A stretch of DNA of 64,000 bases, taken from positions 90,858-154,857 of the forward strand of contig NZ_FUZE01000010.1 of assembly GCF_900168205.1 (NCBI RefSeq), read 5' to 3'. Shown piece after piece: positions 28,729 through 37,483 of the stretch. The DNA comes from Chryseobacterium balustinum (GTDB lineage: Bacteria; Bacteroidota; Bacteroidia; Flavobacteriales; Weeksellaceae). The translations under genes were made by a program, and so were the position numbers. Below the pieces are notes generated by a model. That model saw only the letters and a program-made list of their open reading frames with translations, was not told where the DNA came from and did not search any database. How positions within the stretch are numbered: the stretch's first letter is position 1; each line of letters begins with the position of its first letter.

Positions 28729-29439
28729 ATGAAGAAAAAAACACTCACTGTTTTCTTCTTTGGTCTCATTCTTTCATCCTGTGCCAGTAATAATACTGAC
28801 AGAGGAGATATACTGAAAAGTACAAATATCAATGAGATTGAAGAATATCTTGGGAAAGCACATCCCGAAGATCCGAAAAAAAAAATTCTAAAACAACATG
28901 TCATCGCATTGAAAAATGCTGAATGGACGAAAGGTGCAAAAAATGCAAAACCTATGGAAGCAAGACCGGTTTTCATGGAATTACCAGATCAGCTAAGCAA
29001 TAAAAGAAGTTCTGAAGCCAATCTGGAGGTTTTTAAAAAACTAATGTCTGAAACTTCGGAAGAACATAGAGAGAAGACAAAAAAGCTACTCAACAATATG
29101 TTTAATGAAGATATTACTCACAACGAAGCCATTCTTTTACTAAAAAATAATTCTGACTGTAATTTGGTTTTAGAAATCTCAGGAAAGAAATTTTATAATC
29201 TTGCTGTTCCAGCGAAAGGTGAAAATTTCATTGTCTTAGATAAAGATACGTATAGTTTTTCCGGAAGTATTTGTGATGTAAAATACCAAAGCTCGAAAGA
29301 CATTAATAAAAGTCTTGTTGTTGTTTTACAAAATCCGGGATTTAAACAAGATTTAATTGCCGAAAACAAGCTCGATAAAGGTTTAGAAAAAGTAAAAACC
29401 ACTCAAAGTATTTCATCTAAAAAAAAGAAGAAAAAATAG
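28729..29439 (+). CDS. Two-cysteine-family lipoprotein (DUF6759-like)
   Basis: The start is the ATG at 28729; a TTG just before it is less likely. The 236-residue product is a lipoprotein (MKKKTLTVFFFGLILSSC). The N-terminal module ILKSTNINEIEEYLGKAHPE is nearly the same as in the protein at 26546. The C-terminal module has LNNMFNEDITHNEA, NNSDCNLVLEI, SGKKFYNLAVPAKGENFIVL and SICDVKY. This last module is very close to the copy at 10046, which shares the SGKKYYNL and VPA-x-G-x-NFI strings. A lysine-only tail ends the protein. It is convergent with rpsB and shares its bidirectional terminator. Confidence 0.7.
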   Translation: MKKKTLTVFFFGLILSSCASNNTDRGDILKSTNINEIEEYLGKAHPEDPKKKILKQHVIALKNAEWTKGAKNAKPMEARPVFMELPDQLSNKRSSEANLEVFKKLMSETSEEHREKTKKLLNNMFNEDITHNEAILLLKNNSDCNLVLEISGKKFYNLAVPAKGENFIVLDKDTYSFSGSICDVKYQSSKDINKSLVVVLQNPGFKQDLIAENKLDKGLEKVKTTQSISSKKKKKK

Positions 29440-29462
29440 CAGCTTTTAAGCCATAAAAAACA

Positions 29463-29490
29463 AAAACCGCTGAATAAATTCAGCGGTTTT
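29463..29490. terminator. Bidirectional intrinsic terminator
   Basis: AAAACCGCTGAA (29463-29474) pairs with 29479-29490 across a 4-nt loop. It serves the lipoprotein gene and rpsB. Confidence 0.85.
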
Positions 29491-29514
29491 ATTATTTTAA
29501 AGATAATCTTTAGA

Positions 29515-30279
29515 TTATTCAGCAGAATCGAAATCTGCATCTTTATCAGCAGAAACTACTTCACCTTCTTCTTTAGATTTTTCTTTATCAGCTTTTCTTT
29601 GAGTCTGACCTTCTTTGATAGATTCTGAAACAACGCTCAAGATCATATCAATAGACTTAGAAGCATCATCGTTTCCTGGGATAACGAAGTCAACTTTTCT
29701 AGGGTCAGAGTTAGTATCAACAATACCGAAAACTGGAATACCTAATTTCTTAGCTTCAGTTACAGCGATGTGTTCTCTCATGATATCTACAACGAAGATT
29801 GCAGAAGGAAGACGTACCATGTCAGAGATAGAACCTAAGTTTTTCTCTAAGTTAGCTCTTTGTCTGTCAACCTGTAATCTTTCTTTTTTAGATAAAGTTT
29901 CGAACGTACCGTCTTTTTTCATTTTGTCGATATGGTTCATTTTCTTTACAGCTTTTCTGATTGTAACGAAATTCGTTAACATACCTCCCGGCCATCTTTC
30001 TGTAATATAAGGCATATTAAGTTCAGCAGCGTGTTTAGCAACTACCTCTTTTGCTTGCTTCTTAGTAGCAACAAAAAGAACTTTTTTACCTGCAGAAGTT
30101 AATTTTTCTAAAGCGCTGCACGCCTCATCCAATTTAACTGCTGTTTTATGTAAGTCTACAATGTGAATACCATTTTTCTCCATAAAAATGTATGGAGCCA
30201 TATTTGGATTCCACTTTCTAGTCATGTGACCGAAGTGTACACCAGCCTCTAGAAGGTCTTTTACATTTGCTTTTGCCAT
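29515..30279 (-). CDS. rpsB: 30S ribosomal protein S2
   Basis: The 254-residue protein is S2 throughout. It has the N-terminal LLEAGVHFGHMTRKWNPNM, the central ERWPGGMLTNFVTIRKAV and the VVDIMREHIAVTEAKKLGIP segment. The acidic C-terminal tail (after about residue 225) is common in Bacteroidota. It follows rpsI in the rplM-rpsI-rpsB order, but after an unusually long 208-bp gap that contains repeats. The expected downstream partner tsf is absent; instead a terminator and a convergent lipoprotein gene follow. Confidence 0.97.
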   Translation of the reverse strand: MAKANVKDLLEAGVHFGHMTRKWNPNMAPYIFMEKNGIHIVDLHKTAVKLDEACSALEKLTSAGKKVLFVATKKQAKEVVAKHAAELNMPYITERWPGGMLTNFVTIRKAVKKMNHIDKMKKDGTFETLSKKERLQVDRQRANLEKNLGSISDMVRLPSAIFVVDIMREHIAVTEAKKLGIPVFGIVDTNSDPRKVDFVIPGNDDASKSIDMILSVVSESIKEGQTQRKADKEKSKEEGEVVSADKDADFDSAE

Positions 30280-30364
30280 GTTTTCTGTTTTTGTTAGTTT
30301 ACTTTCCGTTTCTTAAACAATCAACAACTTCTTTAGATGGGAGAAGCGTTTGGATGCTAAACGT

Positions 30365-30482
30365 AACGGGCAATTGACGGTCTGCTTTTTGCTTTTGGCA
30401 ATTGGCTTTTCGCCGAGATTAAGTTTAAAAAAAATTTAATAAATTCCTGAAGCCAATAGCTAAAAGCCATTCGCCAACAGCA
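30365..30482. repeat. Intergenic imperfect inverted repeat between rpsI and rpsB
   Basis: The left half carries GCTTTTGGCAATTGGCTTTT (about 30391-30410). The right half carries GCCAATAGCTAAAAGCCA (about 30452-30469), an imperfect reverse complement, and similar GCC/GGC words are scattered around. This GGCAATTGGC/AGCCAATAGCTAAAAGCC type of low-complexity insert lies within a ribosomal operon, so it may affect rpsB transcription or mRNA processing. The origin is unknown. Confidence 0.5.
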
Positions 30483-30486
30483 AATC

Positions 30487-30873
30487 TTAACGTTTTGAGA
30501 ATTGGAATCTCTTTCTTGCTTTTTTCTGACCTGGTTTCTTTCTTTCCACCATTCTTGCATCTCTTGTAAGTAAACCAGCAGGCTTCAATGCTAATCTGAA
30601 CTCAGCATTAATTTCGCAAAGTGCTCTAGAAATACCTAATCTGATAGCTTCTGCCTGACCTGTATTACCACCACCGAAAACATTTACGGTAACGTCATAC
30701 TGACCAACAGTTTCAGAAAGGATAAACGGCTGGTTTAATTTGTAAACCATCACGTCTGTAGAGAAATAAGTTGCAGCCTCTTTACCGTTTACTGTAATGT
30801 TACCAGTTCCTGGCTTTACATAAACTCTAGCTACAGAAGTTTTTCTTCTTCCGATTTTGTGAACTATAGACAT
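30487..30873 (-). CDS. rpsI: 30S ribosomal protein S9
   Basis: The 128-residue protein has the S9 signature ([19 protein letters not shown]) and ends in the basic tail [14 protein letters not shown], whose arginine contacts the P-site tRNA. It lies 6 bp after rplM in the usual L13-S9 pair and is transcribed from the rplM promoter. Confidence 0.97.
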   Translation of the reverse strand: MSIVHKIGRRKTSVARVYVKPGTGNITVNGKEAATYFSTDVMVYKLNQPFILSETVGQYDVTVNVFGGGNTGQAEAIRLGISRALCEINAEFRLALKPAGLLTRDARMVERKKPGQKKARKRFQFSKR

Positions 30874-30879
30874 AATTAA

Positions 30880-31335
30880 TTATTTAAATTCGTTAACATT
30901 AATTGTTTTAGGCTGTTGAGCTTCATGCTTGTGCTCAGTTCCTTCATATAAATAAAGGTTTTTAAGCAATGCAGATCCTAATCTGTTTTTTGGAAGCATA
31001 CCTTTTACAGATTTTTCCAATACTTTTAAAGAATCTTTTTTCTGAAGTTCAAGAGCTGTCATAGACTTCTGTCCACCAGGGTAACCTGTATGCCAGATGT
31101 AAGTCTTATCGTTCCACTTGTTTCCTGAAAGAGTAACTTTCCCAGCATTCAAAACAATAACATTATCACCACAATCTACGTGAGGTGTAAAGTTTGCTTT
31201 GTGCTTACCTCTCAAAATCTTTGCAACCGTAGAAGCTAGTCTTCCTAACGGCTGTCCTTCAGCGTCTACCACAACCCATTCTTTATTAGTAGTAGCTTTG
31301 TTCGCTGAAACAGTTTTGTAACTTAATGTATTCAC
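30880..31335 (-). CDS. rplM: 50S ribosomal protein L13
   Basis: The 151-residue protein carries the L13 features: WVVVDAEGQPLGRLASTVAKIL at the N-terminus, NVIVLNAGKVTLSGNKW, and GMLPKNRLG. It is the first gene of the rplM-rpsI-(rpsB) operon. A short palindrome (CCCTTTTAAGGG) lies in the leader and could be a feedback site, but that is speculation. Confidence 0.97.
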   Translation of the reverse strand: MNTLSYKTVSANKATTNKEWVVVDAEGQPLGRLASTVAKILRGKHKANFTPHVDCGDNVIVLNAGKVTLSGNKWNDKTYIWHTGYPGGQKSMTALELQKKDSLKVLEKSVKGMLPKNRLGSALLKNLYLYEGTEHKHEAQQPKTINVNEFK

Positions 31336-31382
31336 ACGTTTTAGTTAAAGATTAAACATAATTTTTCCCTTAAAAGGGTGTG

Positions 31383-31390
31383 CAAAGGTA
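31383..31390 (-). promoter_or_regulatory. Bacteroidota -7 box for rplM operon
   Basis: On the minus strand TACCTTTG matches TAnnTTTG, about 48 nt before the rplM ATG. Confidence 0.55.
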
Positions 31391-31573
31391 CACATATTTT
31401 TCTAATCTGAAAACTTATTTTAAATTAAAGTATTGAAAATAAAGATATTTAATAAGTTAGCACTTTCAAAAGAATCAATATTTATCCATTAAAAGGTGAG
31501 AGCCAATCCTATATAAATTAAAAATTCAGCAAATATCTACTCCGTCAATTTGTTTCCCACGATAGTTTCTTGA

Positions 31574-31906
31574 TTAATTACGCAACGATTTACTCCCTCT
31601 GAAACTTGCAAATAGATAATAAGCAACAAAAACAGTCGAAAATTTAATGATAGAAGGAATTGCCAATTCTAAATTGAATATCAAAGCACCAACAGCAACT
31701 AAAAGTGCCATCGCTCCAAAAGACAATCCCATTTTTTGGAAAAGAGAGAATTTAACATCATCTAAAAAATAAGCCAATCCCCACGCAAGACCGAAAGCAA
31801 TAGCATAATAAAGTTCTAAACCAAAATCTTTGGTTTCCATAAACAAATAGTTGAACATAAAAATAATTCCGGTTCCTACTATAAAATAAATCAACGCTCT
31901 TTTCAT
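31574..31906 (-). CDS. Small integral membrane protein
   Basis: I start at MKRALIYFIVG; a longer reading would use a TTG at 31948 and add 14 unlikely residues. The 110-residue protein has about four hydrophobic segments (around 4-24, 34-50, 58-80 and 85-103) and short loops, ending in a basic FRGSKSLRN tail. This suggests an inner-membrane protein. I do not recognise the family. It stands alone between rplM and icmF, with about 240 bp of AT-rich DNA on each side in which I see no further gene. Confidence 0.6.
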   Translation of the reverse strand: MKRALIYFIVGTGIIFMFNYLFMETKDFGLELYYAIAFGLAWGLAYFLDDVKFSLFQKMGLSFGAMALLVAVGALIFNLELAIPSIIKFSTVFVAYYLFASFRGSKSLRN

Positions 31907-32160
31907 ACCATAATATATAATGCAAAAATAAAGAATTAAATTTTGCAATCATTTTTAAACATAGAATAAAGCTTATATAATTTTAAAACAAATATTTAAT
32001 AAAGTACATCAGCCAATTCTCTAAAAACAAAACCAATCTATAAATATCTAAACAACAGAACAAATGTTTGTTAAGTCGGAGAAAACGACTTCAACCCAAA
32101 CACAATAACCATTTAAAAATCAATAATTTAATTTCAGATTAGCGGTTTTTAATTTATTGT

Positions 32161-32168
32161 TATATTTG
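32161..32168 (+). promoter_or_regulatory. Bacteroidota -7 box for icmF
   Basis: TATATTTG lies 25 nt before the ATG. Confidence 0.55.
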
Positions 32169-32193
32169 GAATTCAGAAATTTTCTAGATTTTT

Positions 32194-35100
32194 ATGGAAA
32201 CCCAAAAATATACTCCAACAAACAAAGTAAGAATTGTAACCGCAGCTTCGTTATTCGACGGGCACGATGCGGCGATTAATATCATGCGTCGTGTGATTCA
32301 GGGAACAGGATGCGAAGTGATCCACCTTGGCCACGACAAATCGGCTGAGGAAGTTGTAAACACAGCCATTCAGGAAGATGCCAACGCGATTGCATTAACA
32401 TCTTATCAAGGCGGTCACAACGAATATTTCAAATATATCTACGACCTTTTAAGAGAAAAAAACTCTCCGCAAATCAAAATTTTTGGTGGCGGTGGCGGTG
32501 TAATTCTGCCTGAAGAAATCGAAGATATCATGTCTTACGGAATCGACAGAATTTATTCTCCGGATGACGGTCGTGAACTTGGTTTACAAGGAATGATCGA
32601 TGATTTGGTGAAAAGATCAGACTTTCCAACAGGAAGAGATGTCAAAGCTGAAGATTTAGATTCTATCAGTTTTGAAAATTCTACAAGCATTGCTAAAATC
32701 ATTTCTGCAGTCGAAAACTTCTCAGAAGAAAAACCAGACTTGGTAAAAGCGATAGACGAAAAATCAAAAGATTTAAATATTCCTATCATCGGTATCACAG
32801 GTACAGGTGGAGCCGGAAAATCTTCTTTGACGGATGAATTGGTAAGACGTTTCCTTCGTTCAAATCCTGGTAAAAAAATTGCCATCATCTCAATTGACCC
32901 TTCAAAAAAGAAAACCGGAGGAGCTTTGTTGGGTGATAGAATCCGTATGAATGCGATCAATGATCCTCGAGTTTATATGCGTTCGATGGCGACGAGAGAG
33001 AATAACGTTTCGGTTTCTCCATTTATTCATTCAGCTTTAAATGTTTTAAAACTAGCTCATCCTGATGTGATTATCCTGGAAACTTCAGGTATCGGACAGT
33101 CTGGTTCGGAAGTTTCGGATTTTGCTGATGTTTCAATGTACGTAATGACTCCTGAATATGGTGCTTCTACACAGTTGGAAAAAATCGACATGTTGGATTA
33201 TGCAGATTTGGTTGCTTTAAATAAATCGGATAAGCGTGGTGCGCTTGATGCGCTTCAAGCTGTCAGAAAACAGTTTCAGAGAAACCATTTATTGTGGGAA
33301 AGTCCATTGGATGATATGCCGGTTTATGCAACAAAAGCATCCCAATTCAACGATCACGGAACGACTGATCTTTACAATAGATTAGTTGAAAAAGTAAATG
33401 ACAAGTTTACAGATTTAAACTTGCAAGGTTTCGTTGAGCAAGAAGTTTCAGAAGATATCACGATTATTCCTCCGAAAAGAGTTCGTTATCTTTCTGAAAT
33501 TGTTGAAAATAATAGAATTTACGATGCCAATGTTGAAAAACAAGCTGAGTTAGCAAGAAAAATGTATCATATTGAAGGCGTTAAAAAATTCCTTTCTAAT
33601 GAAACGTTGGATGCTGAATATCAGAAAGCAGAAAAAGATCTTCAACAGGAAAATATCGACTTCTTAAATAATTGGGATGATACGAAACAGGCTTTCAAAG
33701 CTGAATTCTACTCTTATTTCGTTCGTGGAAAAGAAATTAAAGTTGAAACCTCAACAGAATCTTTATCACATTTAAAAATTCCAAAAATTTCTTTACCTAA
33801 ATACACAGATTGGGGTGATTTGATCAAATGGAAAGGTCAGGAAAATCTTCCGGGAGGGTTTCCTTACACAGCCGGAATTTATCCATTCAAAAGAACAGGA
33901 GAAGATCCGACGAGGATGTTTGCCGGAGAAGGAGGTCCTGAAAGAACGAACAGAAGATTCCACTACGTTTCTGCGGAAATGGATGCAAAACGTTTATCAA
34001 CAGCATTTGACTCTGTAACTTTATACGGACAAGATCCAGCTTTACCACCGGATATTTATGGTAAAATCGGAAATGCGGGAGTATCAATTGCAACTTTAGA
34101 TGATGCGAAAAAATTGTATTCCGGATTTGATTTGGTGAATGCAATGACTTCGGTTTCAATGACTATTAACGGACCTGCGCCGATGTTGTTGGCTTTCTTT
34201 ATGAATGCTGCGATCGATCAGAATGTTGAAAAATACATTGCTGAACATAAGCTTGAAGCGAATGTTGAAAAAGCTTTAAAAGCAAAATTTGACGACAAAG
34301 GTTTAGAAAGACCAAAATATAACGGCGAATTACCTCCGTCAAATAACGGTTTAGGATTAAAATTATTAGGACTTACCGGAGACGAAGTCATTCCTGCGGA
34401 AGCTTATGCTGAAATTAAAGCTAAAACCATAGCAACTGTTCGTGGAACGGTTCAGGCTGATATTTTAAAAGAAGACCAGGCTCAGAATACGTGTATTTTC
34501 TCTACTGAATTTGCTTTGAGATTAATGGGTGATGTTCAGGAATATTTCATCACAGAAAAAGTGAGAAACTTCTACTCTGTTTCTATTTCTGGTTATCACA
34601 TTGCAGAAGCAGGTGCAAATCCTGTTTCTCAGTTGGCATTTACCTTAGCGAATGGTTTCACGTATGTTGAATATTATTTGTCAAGAGGAATGGATATCAA
34701 TGATTTCGCTCCTAACTTATCATTCTTCTTCTCCAATGGTATCGACCCTGAATATTCAGTAATCGGACGTGTAGCAAGAAGAATCTGGGCAAAAGCAATG
34801 AAACTGAAATATGGTGCAGACGAAAGAAGCCAGATGTTGAAATACCACATCCAAACTTCAGGACGTTCGCTTCATGCTCAGGAAATTGATTTCAATGATA
34901 TCAGAACAACACTTCAGGCGCTTTACGCAATTTACGATAACTGTAACTCACTTCACACGAATGCATACGACGAAGCTATTACGACTCCAACTGAGCAATC
35001 TGTAAGAAGAGCAATGGCGATTCAGTTGATTATTAATAAAGAATTAGGATTGGCTAAAAACGAAAATCCGCTTCAAGGTTCATTTATTATTGAAGAATTG

Positions 35101-35541
35101 ACGGATTTGGTGGAAGAAGCTGTGTACGCAGAATTCGACAGAATCACAGAAAGAGGTGGTGTTTTAGGTGCAATGGAAACGATGTACCAACGTTCAAAAA
35201 TTCAGGAGGAATCGATGCATTACGAATGGTTGAAACACACTGGAGAATATCCAATCATCGGAGTAAATACTTTCCTTGGAAAAGATGGTTCGCCAACGGT
35301 TCGCCCAGGAGAAGTTATTCGTTCGACCGAGGAAGAAAAGCAGGTTCAGATTGAAACGCTTCATAATTTCCAGAAATCTAATGAAGACAAATCTGAAGCT
35401 GCCTTGAAAACATTACAACACGCTGCCATCAATCAGCAGAATTTATTTAATGTAATGATGGATGCAGTGAAATATTGTTCGCTTGGACAGATTACCAATG
35501 CTCTATTTGAAGTGGGTGGTAAGTACAGAAGAAACATGTAA
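32194..35541 (+). CDS. icmF: Fused isobutyryl-CoA mutase (B12 domain, MeaB-like GTPase, mutase)
   Basis: The 1115-residue protein has the IcmF layout. Residues of about 12-150 form the cobalamin-binding domain, with base-off ligand His24 in FDGHDAAIN. Residues of about 195-420 are a MeaB-type G-protein chaperone with P-loop [12 protein letters not shown] at 200-211 and a later NKSD. The rest is the TIM-barrel acyl-CoA mutase. In the substrate loop [20 protein letters not shown] a phenylalanine stands where methylmalonyl-CoA mutases have tyrosine, favouring isobutyryl/n-butyryl-CoA or similar substrates over methylmalonyl-CoA. The GTPase is expected to guard cofactor loading. The gene is monocistronic with its own promoter box and a terminator. 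Confidence 0.9.
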   Translation: METQKYTPTNKVRIVTAASLFDGHDAAINIMRRVIQGTGCEVIHLGHDKSAEEVVNTAIQEDANAIALTSYQGGHNEYFKYIYDLLREKNSPQIKIFGGGGGVILPEEIEDIMSYGIDRIYSPDDGRELGLQGMIDDLVKRSDFPTGRDVKAEDLDSISFENSTSIAKIISAVENFSEEKPDLVKAIDEKSKDLNIPIIGITGTGGAGKSSLTDELVRRFLRSNPGKKIAIISIDPSKKKTGGALLGDRIRMNAINDPRVYMRSMATRENNVSVSPFIHSALNVLKLAHPDVIILETSGIGQSGSEVSDFADVSMYVMTPEYGASTQLEKIDMLDYADLVALNKSDKRGALDALQAVRKQFQRNHLLWESPLDDMPVYATKASQFNDHGTTDLYNRLVEKVNDKFTDLNLQGFVEQEVSEDITIIPPKRVRYLSEIVENNRIYDANVEKQAELARKMYHIEGVKKFLSNETLDAEYQKAEKDLQQENIDFLNNWDDTKQAFKAEFYSYFVRGKEIKVETSTESLSHLKIPKISLPKYTDWGDLIKWKGQENLPGGFPYTAGIYPFKRTGEDPTRMFAGEGGPERTNRRFHYVSAEMDAKRLSTAFDSVTLYGQDPALPPDIYGKIGNAGVSIATLDDAKKLYSGFDLVNAMTSVSMTINGPAPMLLAFFMNAAIDQNVEKYIAEHKLEANVEKALKAKFDDKGLERPKYNGELPPSNNGLGLKLLGLTGDEVIPAEAYAEIKAKTIATVRGTVQADILKEDQAQNTCIFSTEFALRLMGDVQEYFITEKVRNFYSVSISGYHIAEAGANPVSQLAFTLANGFTYVEYYLSRGMDINDFAPNLSFFFSNGIDPEYSVIGRVARRIWAKAMKLKYGADERSQMLKYHIQTSGRSLHAQEIDFNDIRTTLQALYAIYDNCNSLHTNAYDEAITTPTEQSVRRAMAIQLIINKELGLAKNENPLQGSFIIEELTDLVEEAVYAEFDRITERGGVLGAMETMYQRSKIQEESMHYEWLKHTGEYPIIGVNTFLGKDGSPTVRPGEVIRSTEEEKQVQIETLHNFQKSNEDKSEAALKTLQHAAINQQNLFNVMMDAVKYCSLGQITNALFEVGGKYRRNM

Positions 35542-35594
35542 CGGCAGGGCCGTAGCCGATTATTAACTACTAACTGTTTTAATAATTATAAAGT

Positions 35595-35625
35595 AAACCT
35601 CAAGGAATTTTCTTTGAGGTTTTTT
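35595..35625 (+). terminator. Intrinsic terminator after icmF
   Basis: AAACCTCAA (35595-35603) pairs with 35614-35622 and runs into T6. A degraded copy of this element recurs near 35880. Confidence 0.75.
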
Positions 35626-35654
35626 GTACTTTTACTTTAAGAAAAATATTAACA

Positions 35655-35852
35655 ATGAAAAGTTTTATCAGAACAATTTTAGCAATTTACTTAATGGGAT
35701 CTGCTGTCTCGTGTAAATCTTATCCGATGGAGACTCCTCAAAAAAGCGCTGTCGATAGAAATTCTGAAGAACTACAAAAAAGACAAGCTGTGGAACGCGA
35801 AAAAACAGAGGCTAGTCATCTAAATAATTTTGGAAAACCACCAAGCAAATAG
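35655..35852 (+). CDS. Small lipoprotein
   Basis: The 65-residue product has a lipoprotein signal peptide with lipobox GSAVSC at Cys20. A short charged, helix-prone mature part (about 45 residues, rich in Glu, Lys and Gln) follows. There are no recognised domains. It follows the icmF terminator and lies 83 bp upstream of another secreted protein. The DNA before both genes shares a similar terminator/promoter-like stretch. Function unknown; small lipoproteins of this kind are frequent in Flavobacteriia. Confidence 0.6.
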   Translation: MKSFIRTILAIYLMGSAVSCKSYPMETPQKSAVDRNSEELQKRQAVEREKTEASHLNNFGKPPSK

Positions 35853-35934
35853 CTTAATTTAAACTTTGTCACCACAGAAAACCTTCAAGAAATTTCTTTG
35901 AGTTTTTGTACTTTTAAACCTTTAAAAAAACAAA

Positions 35935-36708
35935 ATGACAAAGTACATTTTATTCCTAATAGGAATTATTTCCAGTGGATTCTTCAACGCTCAAGAAGCC
36001 GATAACAATCTCCAAGGTTATTTTATGACCCAATCTAAAGAATCTTTATACCCCTATTTTGCCTTTGATGGTAACGGGAAAGTCGATATTGCAGGATATG
36101 GAAAAGGGGATTATTTTGTTAAAAATGATTCTGTAGTGGTTTTTCCGGATAAGGATATTTTTATTTTTAAAATTTCTAAAAATCGTTTGGCTGGTACTTC
36201 TACCTGGGTGAAAAACACCAAATGGGATCTAAAAAAAGACAGTATCGCTGAAAACAACAGAAAAGACGATGCTTGGGCTAAAAAAAATGCACAACTTCTT
36301 TATGAATACTTTCGTAAAACAAGAGCAAAATCAAATGATCTTGAGAAATTATTTGATGAAAACGCAATGCTAAATTACACAAAAACCATTGATGATCTTT
36401 GTACCAAAGGTCTTGCAAAGGCTTGTATGGAGAAATTTGGATTAATGGTCATGAACGATATTGGCGGAATGAACGCTGTTCTAACAAACAAAACACAAAA
36501 ACCAAAACAGAATTCTGAGATTATTAAACTTGGACAAAAAATCATTAAGCTTGGTGAAATAGAGGGGCATACAGTTTTAGGAAGTTACTATTATAGTTTA
36601 GGTGATAAAACTAAAGCTACAAAAGAATGGCAAACGGCAACCGAGAAAGGAAGTACCAAAGCTGGATTAGTACAATTCGAAGCAGAAATGAATGATGCAG
36701 CAAAATAA
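35935..36708 (+). CDS. Secreted protein with Sel1/TPR-like C-terminus
   Basis: The 257-residue protein has a signal peptide (MTKYILFLIGIISSGFFNA-Q). Residues 25-105 are predicted mostly beta (YPYFAFDGNGKVDIAGYGKG, then GTSTWVKNTKWDL). The C-terminal half contains helical pairs with a Sel1-like repeat (LGSYYYSLGDKTKATKEWQT, then ATEKGSTKAGL). Such repeats mediate protein contacts. No enzyme motif is visible. The next gene starts 16 bp later and may be co-transcribed. The exact family is not recognised. Confidence 0.6.
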   Translation: MTKYILFLIGIISSGFFNAQEADNNLQGYFMTQSKESLYPYFAFDGNGKVDIAGYGKGDYFVKNDSVVVFPDKDIFIFKISKNRLAGTSTWVKNTKWDLKKDSIAENNRKDDAWAKKNAQLLYEYFRKTRAKSNDLEKLFDENAMLNYTKTIDDLCTKGLAKACMEKFGLMVMNDIGGMNAVLTNKTQKPKQNSEIIKLGQKIIKLGEIEGHTVLGSYYYSLGDKTKATKEWQTATEKGSTKAGLVQFEAEMNDAAK

Positions 36709-36724
36709 AATACAGAATGGATTA

Positions 36725-37435
36725 ATGAAACCCAAAGCCCTATTCAACTGGAGCAGCGGAAAAGATTCTGCGCTTGCTTTATATAAAACCTTAAAAGAAG
36801 ATAAATATGACGTTACTTCTTTGCTAACAAGCATCAATAAAGAATTCCAAAGGATTTCTATGCATGGCGTTCATGTTTCGCTATTGGAAAAACAGGCTGA
36901 AAGTTTAGGTTTTCCGTTAATAAAAATGGAAATCCCGAAAGAACCTTCGATGGAAGAATACAGCAAGATCATGTCTAAAACCATGAATGACATAAAATCT
37001 AAAGGCGTTACTCATTCTATTTTCGGAGATATTTTTCTGGAAGATTTAAGGAAATACAGAGAAGATCAATTACAATCTATCGGAATGAAAGGCGTTTTTC
37101 CATTATGGAAACAAAATACAACCGACCTCATCAACGAGTTTTTAAGTTTAGGCTTTAAAACCATTGTAACCTGCGTCAATGAAACGTATCTCGATAAAAG
37201 CTTTGCCGGAAGAATTATTGATCATGATTTCATTAAAGACTTGCCGGAAAATGTAGATCCGTGTGGCGAAAATGGAGAATTTCATACGTTCACTTTTGAC
37301 GGACCTATTTTTAAAAAACCTATTCAATTCGAAGTTGGTGAAATTGTAAAGAAAACGTATCCTAAACCAAAGTCTGATGAAAATGAGGAAGATGGAGAAT
37401 ATGTATTTTGGTTTTGCGATTTGATTGAGAAATGA
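36725..37435 (+). CDS. Dph6-like ATP pyrophosphatase (diphthine-ammonia ligase family)
   Basis: I start at MKPKALFNWSSGKDSALALY; the longer frame would overlap the previous gene. The 236-residue protein has the PP-loop SSGKDSA motif near residues 9-15 that binds ATP. It then has EFQRISMHGV, IFGDIFLEDLRKYRE and CVNETYLDKSFAGR, and DPCGENGEFHTF near residue 180, the typical MJ0570/Dph6 sequence order. In eukaryotes and archaea Dph6 amidates diphthine on EF2. Bacteria lack diphthamide, so the bacterial substrate is unknown. It acts in the cytoplasm. Confidence 0.8.
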   Translation: MKPKALFNWSSGKDSALALYKTLKEDKYDVTSLLTSINKEFQRISMHGVHVSLLEKQAESLGFPLIKMEIPKEPSMEEYSKIMSKTMNDIKSKGVTHSIFGDIFLEDLRKYREDQLQSIGMKGVFPLWKQNTTDLINEFLSLGFKTIVTCVNETYLDKSFAGRIIDHDFIKDLPENVDPCGENGEFHTFTFDGPIFKKPIQFEVGEIVKKTYPKPKSDENEEDGEYVFWFCDLIEK

Positions 37436-37483
37436 TTTCACTATTACAAGATTTTTTATTATTTTTAGTAAAAACCTAATTTT

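Noticed and set aside
32553..32960. Long minus-strand open frame opposite icmF (135 codons)
   Set aside because: It lies wholly within the icmF coding region, its translation shows no domain or signal, and icmF has clear catalytic motifs across the same span.
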